Positions 17,766 through 26,236 of a stretch of DNA of 64,000 bases are shown here, one piece after another (the stretch's first letter is position 1; the number at the start of each line of letters is the position of its first letter). The DNA is from Flavobacterium micromati. Its GTDB lineage: Bacteria > Bacteroidota > Bacteroidia > Flavobacteriales > Flavobacteriaceae. Made by a program: the position numbers and the translations under genes. Under the pieces are notes generated by a model. It did not search any database, had not been told where the DNA came from, and saw only the letters and a list, made by a program, of their open reading frames with translations. The stretch spans positions 1 to 64,000 of the forward strand of contig NZ_FQWF01000011.1 of the NCBI RefSeq assembly GCF_900129585.1. Reading direction: 5' to 3'.

Positions 17766-18214
17766 GGATCTAAAGACAGTTAATCCTTTTACATTTAGAA
17801 TTAAAATTTTAAATAATAAAAACAATGCTTCATTAATACCATTTATTTTAAATTTACTGTTAAAAAGAATTGAAATTTGTCAAGTTGGGCACGTCATCAT
17901 GATTGTAATGAAGCATGAAACGTTGTTTTTAAGTCGTTCGTAATCTTGACTGCGCTCGATTTGACAAAAACATAACAGTAATTTAAAAGACTATATGGTA
18001 TACGATGTCGTGAAATGCTGATATTACCACTGACGATTTAAGATTAGTAGAACGTTAATATCAATTCAAAGATATATTTAGTAGACAAAGAGAAACAACA
18101 TCTTCAAATAAATATCTTTAACAAAACCACTAACAGTAAATATTTAGTAATGTTTTTAGTTTGATAAACGGTATAATATTAATCACTCCGCCATCTGTTG
18201 TCGCTATAAACCGA

Positions 18215-18222
18215 TAAGTTTG
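18215..18222 (+). promoter_or_regulatory. -7 promoter box before the AAA ATPase cassette
   Basis: TAAGTTTG matches TAnnTTTG and lies 23 bp before the ATPase start codon. A TTG at 18198 is present but at shorter than usual spacing. It marks the likely transcription start for the three-gene cassette. Confidence 0.45.
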
Positions 18223-18245
18223 CTTCAAATTAAATGTAAAAAGCA

Positions 18246-19343
18246 ATGTATATGGAAAATCAAAACGATGAAGGAAAGAAATTAAAAATTCAAAATAATT
18301 CGTTTCATGTTTACGATAATGGATCTGGTTATGTAAATCAATTGAGAATGTATCACGCTTATTTTAGTCAAATTCCTAATATTAAAATAATTCGAGATAT
18401 TGATATAACGGCCATGCGTAATCATATTTCTGCTGAGATGAAAGAAAACATTGAGCAAGTACATTACAGTCAAACTTATCGGCCAGAAAAGAAAAAGAAC
18501 TTTTATGCTGATCATTTTTTTATTCTCAAAAATAAAATTGTAATAAATCTGTCTGGCGGTATTTTTGGCGGGGCTGTTTTTGTTCTTTTTGAATCTAGTT
18601 TAGAAAAAGAAGCAAACGATTTACAAAGTAACTTATTAAAATTTCAATTAAAACCGAAAAAAACAACCCAAATAAGTTTTATTGTGAGTGATGAAAAAGG
18701 TCTCAGTACTAAGAGTATTGAAGTTAAAAAACCTAAAGTAAATCTAGATTTACATTATAATGATGATTTCAAAAACATACATCAGTTAATTGTTAAGAAT
18801 TTAAAAAAAAGAGATACTAAAGGTTTGTATTTATTTTATGGATTACCTGGTACAGGAAAAAGCACCTATATAAAATACTTAATCCATCAACAAAATAAGA
18901 AGGTGATTTTTTTATCTCCTAAAATTGCGGGTAATTTAGATGACATGTCATTTACCAAGTTTATATTGGATAATCCAAATTGTGTTTTGGTTATAGAAGA
19001 TGCAGAGGATTTAATACTTTCAAGAGATAATCATCATAATTCCAGACTTTCATTCTTACTGAACTTGACAGATGGTCTACTTGCAGATAGTCTAGGGATT
19101 CAAGTAATCGCTACATTTAATACTGATTTAAAAAATATAGATATGGCTTTACTTCGAAAAGGTAGACTAACTTCAATTTATAATTTTAAATTACTTGCAA
19201 CAGATAAAACTAACGTGCTTTTGGAAAAGTTAGGTCATGATATTGTAGTAAAGAATTCCCTATCATTGGCGGATATATTCAATTTTAGAACGGATCTAAA
19301 TTATCAATCGATAGCAAGAAAAGCTGTTGGTTTTGGGAATTGA
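18246..19343 (+). CDS. AAA-family ATPase with unknown N-terminal domain
   Basis: The protein is 365 aa. The N-terminal ~165 residues are unrecognised. A AAA module follows: Walker A GLPGTGKS (199-206), Walker B VLVIEDAE (247-254), sensor-1-like ATFNTD with Asn292, and second-region-of-homology LLRKGRL (302-308). The tail carries NFRTDLNYQSIARKAVGF. The single compact AAA module resembles Bcs1/CDC48-related ATPases rather than MoxR or helicase types. No membrane segment is present. A small nuclease-like gene and a WYL regulator follow on the same strand. An anti-phage or quality-control role is inference; only the ATPase fold is evident. The start could also be the ATG two codons in (18252). 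Confidence 0.85.
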   Translation: MYMENQNDEGKKLKIQNNSFHVYDNGSGYVNQLRMYHAYFSQIPNIKIIRDIDITAMRNHISAEMKENIEQVHYSQTYRPEKKKNFYADHFFILKNKIVINLSGGIFGGAVFVLFESSLEKEANDLQSNLLKFQLKPKKTTQISFIVSDEKGLSTKSIEVKKPKVNLDLHYNDDFKNIHQLIVKNLKKRDTKGLYLFYGLPGTGKSTYIKYLIHQQNKKVIFLSPKIAGNLDDMSFTKFILDNPNCVLVIEDAEDLILSRDNHHNSRLSFLLNLTDGLLADSLGIQVIATFNTDLKNIDMALLRKGRLTSIYNFKLLATDKTNVLLEKLGHDIVVKNSLSLADIFNFRTDLNYQSIARKAVGFGN

Positions 19344-19451
19344 TTAGAAAGTTCAAAAAATATTACTAGTATATCATATATTTGGATAATATTAAAAAAT
19401 TAAAAATTTGCTTCAAAAACTTTATTAAATAATTATATAAAAAACATCTTT

Positions 19452-19928
19452 ATGACTAATCCAGAAAATAACAAGCAGACACACGAATCTGACTCTTCAG
19501 TACAAAGAAAAGTTGAATCAGAAGTAAAAATATATCTTCATAAGAAACATGGTTGGAACCTTTCTGCAAACAAAAGAGAATTCAGCTCAAAGTATGAATT
19601 AGATTTCTGTGATCTTGAGAACAAAATTATGGGTGAAATTTATGCTGGAATTGACAAAGTGAATCCAGCTCAAAAAAATAAAGTAAAAGCCGATCTTTTA
19701 AAACTTATTGCTGCTGAAAGGGATTTTGGAAATAAATGGGAAAAGCATTATGTATTTGTTGATAAAAATGTAGAAAAAGCTTTTATAGGTGATAGCTGGC
19801 TCGGAGATGCTATAAAATCATTTAATATTAAGTTGTCAACGGTTTCTTTATCTGATTTAAAGCCGGGTATTGAAGCGGAATTGCGTGAGGCAAAGGCAAA
19901 GCAACAAAGGGGTAATCAAACTAAGTGA
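19452..19928 (+). CDS. Unrecognised 158-aa protein, possibly nuclease-like
   Basis: The protein has a polar N-terminus (about 20 residues), then EVKIYLHKKHGWNLSANKRE and a strand pair ELDFCDLENKIMGEIYAG that resembles the E...D...ExK core of restriction-endonuclease-like folds, with Glu23, Asp51 and Glu62. The expected lysine is replaced by Tyr (GEIY), so activity is uncertain. The rest (KVKADLLKLIAAE, KHYVFVDKNVEKAF) alternates helix and strand as such folds do. It lies 108 bp after the AAA ATPase and 31 bp before the WYL gene, so the three are probably one transcript. The family is unknown to me and the nuclease idea is weakly supported. Confidence 0.6.
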   Translation: MTNPENNKQTHESDSSVQRKVESEVKIYLHKKHGWNLSANKREFSSKYELDFCDLENKIMGEIYAGIDKVNPAQKNKVKADLLKLIAAERDFGNKWEKHYVFVDKNVEKAFIGDSWLGDAIKSFNIKLSTVSLSDLKPGIEAELREAKAKQQRGNQTK

Positions 19929-19959
19929 AGGCCAAATCTCAGAAAAAAATGAAAGAATA

Positions 19960-20868
19960 ATGTCTAAAAAGCAATTTATAAAACGGCACCATCTTATTAT
20001 AAATAAACTGCGATCTAATCCTTGTTCGTTTAAGGATTTACTTGAGTATTTAGAAAAGCATTCTTTAGATTGCGAGGAGAATTATGTGATTTCAAAACGT
20101 ACTTTTGAACGTGATGTTCAAGAGATAGGAGAAATTTACAATATTGATATTGAGTATTCCCGTTCGAGCAATGTGTATCAAATTGTACAAGATGCCAACG
20201 AAGGAAAAACAGATCGATTAATTGAGTCATTTCAAATATTTAATGCATTAAATATTTCTGATTCTCTTTCAAATCATATTATTATTGAAAAAAGAAGATC
20301 AGTAGGATCTGATAACATGCATGGTTTACTGCATGCTATAAAAAACCAATTTATAATTGATTTTACTCATGAAAAATTTTGGAAAACCAATAACGAAATA
20401 AAGATTCGTACTGTTTATCCGTTGGCTTTAAAAGAAGCTAGAAATCGTTGGTATTTGGTTGCTAAAGACCCAAAAGATAGTATTTTTAAAACTTTTGGAT
20501 TAGAACGAATTACAAATATGCGCATAACAAGTAAAAAATATGAACATCCAAATGATTTTGATGCCAATGAAAAATTCAAATATTCTTTTGGAATAATTAC
20601 AAATGAAATAGAACCTGAAAAAATTAAACTTTGCTTGTCACATGATCAAGCCAATTATGTTAAGACATTGCCATTGCATTATTCTCAAAAAATAGTTAAA
20701 GAAAACGATAAAGAATGTATTATCGAATTGCACTTGAGTCCAACGGTAGATTTTATCATGGAACTTTTATCTATGGGTTCTGAAATGGTAGTTCTCGAGC
20801 CAGAATCACTTAAAATAAAAATCATTGAGATACTTGAAAGAAGTTTACATAATTACAAACCTCTCTAA
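19960..20868 (+). CDS. WYL-domain transcriptional regulator (copy 2)
   Basis: The protein is 302 aa from ATG 19960; an upstream in-frame ATG at 19870 would overlap the preceding gene by 59 bases. The N-terminal winged helix (about 5-65, with ISKRTFERDVQEIGEIY) is followed by a WYL domain with RNRWYLVAK (about 162-170) and TFGLERI, then a C-terminal segment with MELLSMG. It is a clear paralogue of the WYL gene at 3222-4142. Being last in the AAA/nuclease-like cassette, it may autoregulate that cassette, as many WYL regulators of defence loci do; this is inferred from arrangement. Confidence 0.88.
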   Translation: MSKKQFIKRHHLIINKLRSNPCSFKDLLEYLEKHSLDCEENYVISKRTFERDVQEIGEIYNIDIEYSRSSNVYQIVQDANEGKTDRLIESFQIFNALNISDSLSNHIIIEKRRSVGSDNMHGLLHAIKNQFIIDFTHEKFWKTNNEIKIRTVYPLALKEARNRWYLVAKDPKDSIFKTFGLERITNMRITSKKYEHPNDFDANEKFKYSFGIITNEIEPEKIKLCLSHDQANYVKTLPLHYSQKIVKENDKECIIELHLSPTVDFIMELLSMGSEMVVLEPESLKIKIIEILERSLHNYKPL

Positions 20869-20874
20869 TTCAGA

Positions 20875-21609
20875 CTACATCTTCAAATAAAAATCCTTAA
20901 CCAAAGCAATGTATTCTGGAGTATAAATATGTCTAGCGATTTCAATAACGAGTTCATCAATTTGCAAATCATAGTTTTCTTTTCGGCTCAAGGCCAATAA
21001 ACTCCTCTTTATTTCGGTGGTTGTAGTTCCTTTTACACGAGTAATTTTCATTGGATAAAGTTCATATTCCTTGGCTATAGCCAAAAATCGATCTTCCCCT
21101 TTGAAAGGAATGATTACAGAGAAAATTCCGTTTTCAGATAATAATAAATCAGCAGCTTCGATTAGATCTTCAAAAGGCATCGCATCTTGAAAGCGGGCTA
21201 AATCGCGCTGCGAATTATCAGATTTATAGTCTTCAGAGTAAAAAGGCGGATTGGAAACAATTAAATCATATTGCTGCGCCAGTTCGCTATCGCTCGGGTC
21301 ATCTTCTGGTTCTTCTACAAATTCATCTAAACCGGCGTGGAAACAAAAAAGTCGATCGCTCCAATGTGAGTTTTCGAAATTATCGACAGACTGTTCATAA
21401 GCTTCTTCGTCAATTTCCAAAGCGTCAATCTGCTCGGCGTTGCTTCTTTGTGCAAGCATCAAAGCTATAATTCCTGTTCCGGTTCCAATATCTAAAATGC
21501 TAAAAGGATTGTTCGTTATAGGTGTCCAAGCACCAAGTAATACGCCGTCAGTTCCAATTTTCATGGCACAACGATCTTGTTCGACAGTAAATTGTTTAAA
21601 TTTAAACAC
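20875..21609 (-). CDS. trmN6: tRNA1(Val) (adenine37-N6)-methyltransferase-like protein
   Basis: The protein is 244 aa and a class I SAM methyltransferase: motif I ILDIGTGTGIIALMLAQ (39-55), acidic ALEIDEEA, and the N6-adenine catalytic NPPFYS motif after YDLIVS. The N-terminal FKFKQFTVEQDRCAMKIGTDGVLLGAW is characteristic of the YfiC/TrmN6 group, which modifies A37 of tRNA-Val. It is convergent with the WYL gene (6 bp apart) and downstream of rpsP-rimM on the same strand. The 176-bp gap from rimM is AT-rich. Confidence 0.87.
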   Translation of the reverse strand: MFKFKQFTVEQDRCAMKIGTDGVLLGAWTPITNNPFSILDIGTGTGIIALMLAQRSNAEQIDALEIDEEAYEQSVDNFENSHWSDRLFCFHAGLDEFVEEPEDDPSDSELAQQYDLIVSNPPFYSEDYKSDNSQRDLARFQDAMPFEDLIEAADLLLSENGIFSVIIPFKGEDRFLAIAKEYELYPMKITRVKGTTTTEIKRSLLALSRKENYDLQIDELVIEIARHIYTPEYIALVKDFYLKM

Positions 21610-21785
21610 TGTGATTTATGATTGAGGATTAACGATTGTGGATTTCAGATTTTTTTAACTCAACACTAAAAACTGAGTACTGATCACTTTTCTGAATGAG
21701 CAACGATTTATGATTGCAAATTTTTGAGATTCAACGCTCTTCCAGATGATTAGAAATTTGTGAGACTGAATACTGAACACTTTTT
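21610..21785. repeat. Degenerate simple-sequence spacer
   Basis: This spacer has several variants of ATTTATGATTG, GATTGAGGATT, GATTGTGGATTTCAGATT and ACTGAATACTGAACAC. I think phrases of this kind recur between genes in related genomes, and similar wording appears at 63900-63990. No gene or site is recognised. Confidence 0.35.
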
Positions 21786-22310
21786 TTATAAGTACATCTC
21801 AATCAATCCCTCTGGCAAATCCATGATAACTTTTTTATTTTCCCTGTCAATTTTTACAAGGAAGTGGTCAATCATCGGGATTAGGATTTCAACTTCGCCA
21901 TTTAGAACCTCAAAAAGTGGCTGTGCTGTGGAATCATTTATAGATGCAATTTTGCCGACAACGCCAAGACGTTTATCTTCAACTTCAAATCCTATTACTT
22001 CATGAAAGTAAAATTTGTTGCCAGTAAGTTTTGGCAGCATTTTTAATGGGAGGTAAATAGCATTGCCCATAATGGCATCAGCCTCTTCCTCGGTATTCAT
22101 ATCTTCAAAACGGATTCTGAGAAAATCGTTCTTGTGCAGTGAACTACTTGTAATAAAAAAAGGAACCAAGTGTTTGTTGCATTCAACAAACACCGATTCC
22201 AAGTTTTCGTATAACTCGGGTTCGTCTGTGTCTAAATAGGCAAGAACTTCCCCTTTGAAACTAAATTTTTTAGCGATTTTACCTAAATAGAAACAATCTT
22301 CTTTACGCAT
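21786..22310 (-). CDS. rimM: Ribosome maturation factor RimM
   Basis: The protein is 174 aa. The N-terminal RimM domain has FYLGKIAKKFSFKGEVLAYLDTD and the C-terminal PRC-barrel domain has YLPLKMLPKLTGNKFYFHEVIGFEV and IPMIDHFLVKIDRENKKVIMDLPEGLIEMYL in pieces. RimM binds S19 in the 30S head during late small-subunit assembly. It starts 15 bp downstream of rpsP, matching the conserved rpsP-rimM arrangement. Length is typical. Confidence 0.95.
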   Translation of the reverse strand: MRKEDCFYLGKIAKKFSFKGEVLAYLDTDEPELYENLESVFVECNKHLVPFFITSSSLHKNDFLRIRFEDMNTEEEADAIMGNAIYLPLKMLPKLTGNKFYFHEVIGFEVEDKRLGVVGKIASINDSTAQPLFEVLNGEVEILIPMIDHFLVKIDRENKKVIMDLPEGLIEMYL

Positions 22311-22325
22311 CTTCGCTTCTTAAAA

Positions 22326-22886
22326 TTACGCTTCAGTTGTTTCGTTATTTTCTTCTTCAGTTGGAGCTTCGTCAACTTCAACTTCAGCAGCTTCCTCTTC
22401 AACAGCTGGATTTGCAGCAGCAATAGCATCTGCCTCAGCTTGTGCAGCTGCAGCTAAACGTTTTGCGTTTACATCTTGTTCTGCTTTAAAAGCTTTTGCT
22501 TTAACGTCAGCTTGTTCTTTCGTTAAACCATCTTTTTTAGCGTCAACTTTTCCAGATTTTGCATCTAACCAATCTGCTAATTTTGTATCTGCTTGTTCTT
22601 GAGTTAAAGCTCCTTTACGGATACCTCCATCAAGGTGATGTTTCAATAAAGCTCCTTTGTAAGAAAGAATTGCCTTAGCAGTATCGGTTGGTTGAGCACC
22701 ATTGTGCAACCATTTTACTGCAGCGTCAAGGTTTAAGTCGATAGTTGCTGGGTTTGTGTTTGGATTGTAAGTACCAATTTTTTCTAGGTATTTACCATCT
22801 CTTTTTGAGCGTGCATCGGCAGCTACAACCCAGTAAAAAGGTTTTCCTTTTTTACCGTGTCTTTGTAATCTAATTTTTACTGACAT
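22326..22886 (-). CDS. rpsP: 30S ribosomal protein S16 with long C-terminal tail
   Basis: The first ~80 residues are canonical S16: VKIRLQRHGKKGKPFYWVVAADARSKRDG, KYLEKIGTYNPN and VKWLHNGAQPTDTAKAILSYKG. The total is 186 aa, about twice the length of most bacterial S16. The extra ~100 residues are Ala-, Lys- and Glu-rich with a repeated KxGLTKEQAD-like phrase (ALTQEQADTKLADW and GLTKEQADVKAKAF) and an acidic end (EEEAAEVEVDEAPTEEENNE). Extended S16 proteins are, I believe, usual in Bacteroidota. It is the promoter-proximal gene of rpsP-rimM. Confidence 0.95.
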   Translation of the reverse strand: MSVKIRLQRHGKKGKPFYWVVAADARSKRDGKYLEKIGTYNPNTNPATIDLNLDAAVKWLHNGAQPTDTAKAILSYKGALLKHHLDGGIRKGALTQEQADTKLADWLDAKSGKVDAKKDGLTKEQADVKAKAFKAEQDVNAKRLAAAAQAEADAIAAANPAVEEEAAEVEVDEAPTEEENNETTEA

Positions 22887-22935
22887 AATCTTGTGATTAA
22901 ATTTTGAGGTACTCGACCTCGATTAATTAAGGGTG

Positions 22936-22966
22936 CAAAGATACTTTTTTTATTGGTAACTGCAAA
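22936..22966 (-). promoter_or_regulatory. Promoter of rpsP-rimM
   Basis: On the minus strand TTTG (22963-22966) is followed by 19 bp and then TATCTTTG (22936-22943), a textbook Bacteroidota -33/-7 pair. It lies 49 bp upstream of the rpsP start. Confidence 0.8.
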
Positions 22967-23555
22967 CGCGGTTTCTGTTTTTATCAACGGCATAAAACTA
23001 AGGCATTTTATTTTTCATTTCTGGGCAGGAAATCTGTATGTGAACATTGAATATGTAATTTTGATATTTAGAAATTTGATTTCTTAAAATATAAATTTCG
23101 AATTGTCTTATTTTTATATTGTAGCATTCACTTTGAAACAGAAGTATATTTTTGGAAAAAACAGGACCAGTTATGTTTTTTAAGCTGGAAACCAAGCGGA
23201 TAAAAAGCAATCTATAAACATGATTCTGACTTTGGACAAGTTGCAATCACTATCATTCAAATTATCAAGACAATCTTGAGGAGCATTAAATTTGTTGTCA
23301 AAAATACCAGTGTTATTTCTGTTTTAGATAACAACTTGAACGTTCAACAAAGCATAATTCATAAATTTACCTTTGTTAAAGTAATCTTGAATTACTTATA
23401 ATTTCGGCGCATTTGTTTTAACCATATTGGTTTATTTTACAGTGCTTTAAACTAATGATATTTATATTTTAATATTTTAAAAGGGATATTTTGTTAGAAG
23501 GGGGAAATAAAATCATAAATAAGCTAATATGTAGTAGATTAGAAAAAATTTGCAG
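22967..23555. other. Gene-free intergenic stretch
   Basis: AT-rich spacer between the divergent rpsP and RRM genes. A minus-strand frame at 22998-23246 has no recognisable features and a poor composition, so I do not call it. No repeats or structures stand out, though the length leaves room for a small RNA. Confidence 0.5.
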
Positions 23556-23563
23556 TACATTTG
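23556..23563 (+). promoter_or_regulatory. -7 promoter box of the RRM gene
   Basis: TACATTTG matches TAnnTTTG, 23 bp before the RRM start codon. No clear -33 TTTG at the standard distance. Confidence 0.55.
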
Positions 23564-23586
23564 TGTTATTATTTAAATAAGTACAT

Positions 23587-23949
23587 ATGAATATTTTTGT
23601 TGGAAGCCTTCCATTCAGTATTGAGGAAGCAGATTTAAGAGAGTCTTTTGAGGCTTACGGGGCAGTTGATTCAGTTAAAATTATCTCAGATAAATTTACA
23701 GGAAGAAGCAAAGGATTTGGTTTTGTTGAGATGCCAAATGATGACGAAGCTCAAAAGGCTATTGACGAATTGAACGGAGCAACTGTTCAAGGACGTGCAA
23801 TTGTTGTTAACAAATCTGAGCCAAAACCAGAAGGCGAAAGAAGAAGTTTTAACAATAACAGTCGTGGTGGTGAGTCACGCGGTGGTTATGGTGGTGGAAA
23901 TAGCCGTGGTGGAGACAACCGTGGTGGTGGAGACAGAGGAAGATATTAA
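23587..23949 (+). CDS. RRM-domain RNA-binding protein with Gly-rich tail
   Basis: The protein is 120 aa. One RNA recognition motif (1-78) has RNP2 IFVGSL (3-8) and RNP1 KGFGFVEM (42-49). The tail (about 85-120) is rich in Gly, Arg, Ser and Asn (RGGESRGGYGGGNSRGG), like eukaryotic and cyanobacterial Rbp glycine-rich proteins. Such proteins bind RNA, often with cold-stress or post-transcriptional roles. It is transcribed alone, with its own promoter box and a terminator 21 bp after the stop. Confidence 0.93.
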   Translation: MNIFVGSLPFSIEEADLRESFEAYGAVDSVKIISDKFTGRSKGFGFVEMPNDDEAQKAIDELNGATVQGRAIVVNKSEPKPEGERRSFNNNSRGGESRGGYGGGNSRGGDNRGGGDRGRY

Positions 23950-23970
23950 TATTTTTTTCAATCATATATA

Positions 23971-24003
23971 AAAAGGTGTCAATGTAAATTGACACCTTTT
24001 TTG
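23971..24003 (+). terminator. Intrinsic terminator after the RRM gene
   Basis: Stem AAAAGGTGTCAAT / ATTGACACCTTTT with a short loop (GTAA) and a T run. Confidence 0.9.
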
Positions 24004-24261
24004 TTTCTATTATGTTTAAATAAAGGAAGCGTTTGTAAAGTTCAATACTTTGCACTATAAAATTAAAGAGTAAAACTTTTTCCGAAACAAGAAAGCTACT
24101 GGTGAGGGCGATTGGTTTTTCTACTCGTCTAGGAACGAGACTCGGAAACTCGCTAGGGTTATAAATTCATGGGAAGCAACACAACCAACGTTAAAAACCT
24201 TTAAGGGGCACAAAAGCCTTTTTTATTATGAATTGCTTTTCCCGAATATTGTTTCGTTTCT

Positions 24262-24338
24262 AGAAAGAGAGGGCTCGAACTCGTCTAGTTCCAAAAGACG
24301 AGATGACAGTCATTTATTCTAATTAACTGTTATTGTTT
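24262..24338 (-). pseudogene. Decayed tRNA-Asp copy 1
   Basis: In plus-strand reading the stretch keeps CTCGAACTCG, TGACAGTCATTTATTCTAA and AACTG, aligning in order with CTCGAACCCG, TGACAGGCATGTATTCTAA and AACTG of the intact tRNA-Asp at 24825-24898. The acceptor and D arms no longer pair. Confidence 0.7.
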
Positions 24339-24543
24339 AATAATCTTTCAATAAACGCAACATCTGTAAACGCAAAAAAGCCATTCACCGAGGCGAAAAA
24401 CTTTTTAGTTCGTCAAGGACGATACATCTAAACTCGTTAGAGGTTATAAATTTGCGGCAAGCAACACAAGTAACGTTAAAAATCTTTAAGGGGCACAAAA
24501 GCCTTTCCATTATGAATGGCCGTCCCGAATATTGTTTCGTTTC

Positions 24544-24614
24544 TAGTACTTGAACTCGTATCGTCCCAAAAAAGGAGATGACAGTCATTTATTTTAATTA
24601 ACTGTTAGTGTTTA
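24544..24614 (-). pseudogene. Decayed tRNA-Asp copy 2
   Basis: The stretch keeps TTGAACTCG, GATGACAGTCATTTATTTTAA and AACTG in the same order and spacing as the intact tRNA-Asp, with acceptor stem complementarity lost. It is one repeat unit from copy 1 and one from the intact gene. Confidence 0.7.
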
Positions 24615-24787
24615 TTAATCTTTCTATCGAATAACATTCCGTTTTTTCAAACGCAAACTCTGTAAAAGCAAAAAAGCTATTCACAATTAAGTGAAAAGCT
24701 TTTCATTGGTCTAACTACTAAACCCGCTACGAGTTACAAATTCGTAGCAAACAACACAACTAACGTTAAAAACCTTTGAGGGGCAAA

Positions 24788-24813
24788 AAAGCCTTTCTGT
24801 TACGAAAGGCTTT
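24788..24813 (-). terminator. Terminator hairpin after tRNA-Asp
   Basis: On the minus strand stem AAAGCCTTTC / GAAAGGCTTT encloses a 6-base loop and is followed by Ts, just downstream of the tRNA 3' end. Weakened versions occur in the two decayed units. Confidence 0.75.
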
Positions 24814-24824
24814 CCCCAATATTG

Positions 24825-24898
24825 CGGTCTGGACGGGACTCGAACCCGCGACCCCATGCGTGACAGGCATGTATTCTAACCAACTGAACTACCAAACC
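24825..24898 (-). tRNA. tRNA-Asp (anticodon GTC)
   Basis: 74 nt without encoded CCA. The acceptor stem GGTTTGG / CCAGACC pairs fully, with one G-U wobble. The D arm holds AGTTGGTTAGAAT, the anticodon loop TGTCACG carries GTC, and the T arm CGGGTTCGAGTCCCG is perfect. The discriminator base is G, as expected for tRNA-Asp. Confidence 0.96.
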
Positions 24899-24984
24899 TC
24901 TGCGTTATTGCGGTGGCAAAGATACAATAGATTTCCGTTTACACAAGCGTTTTTTATAAAAATATTTGATAAACTTTGAATCGA

Positions 24985-25923
24985 TTATCCAAAGTTTTGT
25001 TTTTCAACTAAGTATGTCATTAATATTTTTTCGAAATTTTCGTCAACACTTACTGGAATGTACTTTATTCGGTTTTGAGAGCAGGTTAAAGCTAATTTTT
25101 TAAAGTAACTTTTTGCTTGTAGTTCGTATTGTTCCTTTACATTATCAGCAAAAACGGTTATTTCCTCACCAGTTTCTACATCAATGAATTTTTTAGGTGT
25201 ATTGTCAAAATCAAAATTCAACTCCGTTTTTTTATCAACAACGTGAAATAAAACCACTTTGTGCTTGTTGTGTTTTAAATGCTGAAGTGCGTTAAAAAGT
25301 GCTTCTTCGTTAGATGTGCCAGAATTATTTTGAAACATATCTGTAAATAAAATAATCATAGAACGACGATGAATCTTTTCAGCTATTTGATGTAAGAAGG
25401 TTACAGTATCTGTGGATTTTGGAACTGTATTTTTGACAAGTAAGTTTTCAAGTGAATTTAAGATCATTCGATGATGCCGATCACTGCCTTTTTCAGGCGC
25501 GTAGTACTCATATTTATTTGAAAAGACACTTAGTCCTACTGCATCGCGTTGTTTCTTTAAAAGATTCATTAAAACAGCCGATGCTAAAACAGAAAAACCA
25601 ATTTTGTTTTCAAAAAAATTCTGATTTTTTTTTAGTTTTGGATAATGCATTGACGAGGAATTGTCGATAATAATGTGACACCGTAAGTTTGTTTCCTCTT
25701 CAAACCTTTTCGTAAATAATCGATCAGTTTTAGCAAATAGCTTCCAGTCGATATGTTTTGTGCTTTCGCCAGCATTAAAAACCTTATGCTCGGCAAATTC
25801 AGCCGAAAATCCATGAAACGGACTTTTATGCATTCCTGAAATAAATCCCTCCACTATTTGATTAGCTAGTAATTCCAGATGTTTAAAACTGGATATTTTC
25901 TCTATTTGCGATTCGATTTTCAT
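24985..25923 (-). CDS. DUF58 domain protein
   Basis: The protein is 312 aa. It carries the DUF58 signature GFSAEFAEHKVFNAGESTKHIDWKLFAKTDRLFTKRF, here in pieces, followed by a von Willebrand A-like fold with the metal-binding DNSSSM motif and IILFTDMFQN. DUF58 proteins usually work with MoxR AAA ATPases in chaperone or maturation systems and often sit near BatA/BatB genes; no MoxR gene is in this window, so it stands alone. The protein is cytoplasmic with no signal. The 313-bp region upstream (25924-26236) holds only the trxA terminator. Confidence 0.87.
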   Translation of the reverse strand: MKIESQIEKISSFKHLELLANQIVEGFISGMHKSPFHGFSAEFAEHKVFNAGESTKHIDWKLFAKTDRLFTKRFEEETNLRCHIIIDNSSSMHYPKLKKNQNFFENKIGFSVLASAVLMNLLKKQRDAVGLSVFSNKYEYYAPEKGSDRHHRMILNSLENLLVKNTVPKSTDTVTFLHQIAEKIHRRSMIILFTDMFQNNSGTSNEEALFNALQHLKHNKHKVVLFHVVDKKTELNFDFDNTPKKFIDVETGEEITVFADNVKEQYELQAKSYFKKLALTCSQNRIKYIPVSVDENFEKILMTYLVEKQNFG

Positions 25924-26163
25924 TTACCAAATGTATCTAAAGATTAAAACATTTAAAAATTTTGAGATTGAAAATAATATTTAAACCGATTAGGGCATGA
26001 ATTAAAAACTTTATCGATAAAAAATTGTTAAACGTATTATCTCGAAGTTTAAAGTTAAAACTCACTTATTTTTGAAGTAAATCAACAAGCAAACTGTGAA
26101 GAAACTAAAAATGCTGTATTAATCTTATTGTTTGAAAATTTGCAATTGTTAAGGTACTTCTAT

Positions 26164-26193
26164 AAAAAAAGGCTTGACTTTTGCCAAACCTTT
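26164..26193 (-). terminator. Intrinsic terminator after trxA
   Basis: On the minus strand a 7-bp stem AGGTTTG / CAAGCCT (one G-U pair) is followed by a T run, 43 bp after the trxA stop. Confidence 0.7.
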
Positions 26194-26236
26194 TCTCTGA
26201 ATCAACAATGATTCTATATAAATCATAATCTACCGA

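Larger units (their letters stand above)
24060..24824 (-). repeat. Decayed tandem units of a tRNA-Asp locus
   Basis: Three units repeat with a period of about 285-290 bp. Landmark AACGTTAAAAA(C/T)CTTT lies at 24187, 24472 and 24762, each followed by a GGGGCA-AAAAGCC hairpin and CCCGAATATTG or CCCCAATATTG. In the third unit the sequence leads into the intact tRNA-Asp. In the first two it leads into tRNA remnants. It looks like a former array of tRNA-Asp genes, each with its own downstream hairpin, in which two copies have decayed. Confidence 0.75.

Noticed and set aside
22998..23246. Minus-strand 82-aa frame
   Set aside because: No recognisable motif, atypical composition and no start context; likely chance.
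24385..24588. Minus-strand 67-aa frame in the tRNA remnant array
   Set aside because: It lies within decayed tRNA-Asp repeat units, which explain the sequence better.
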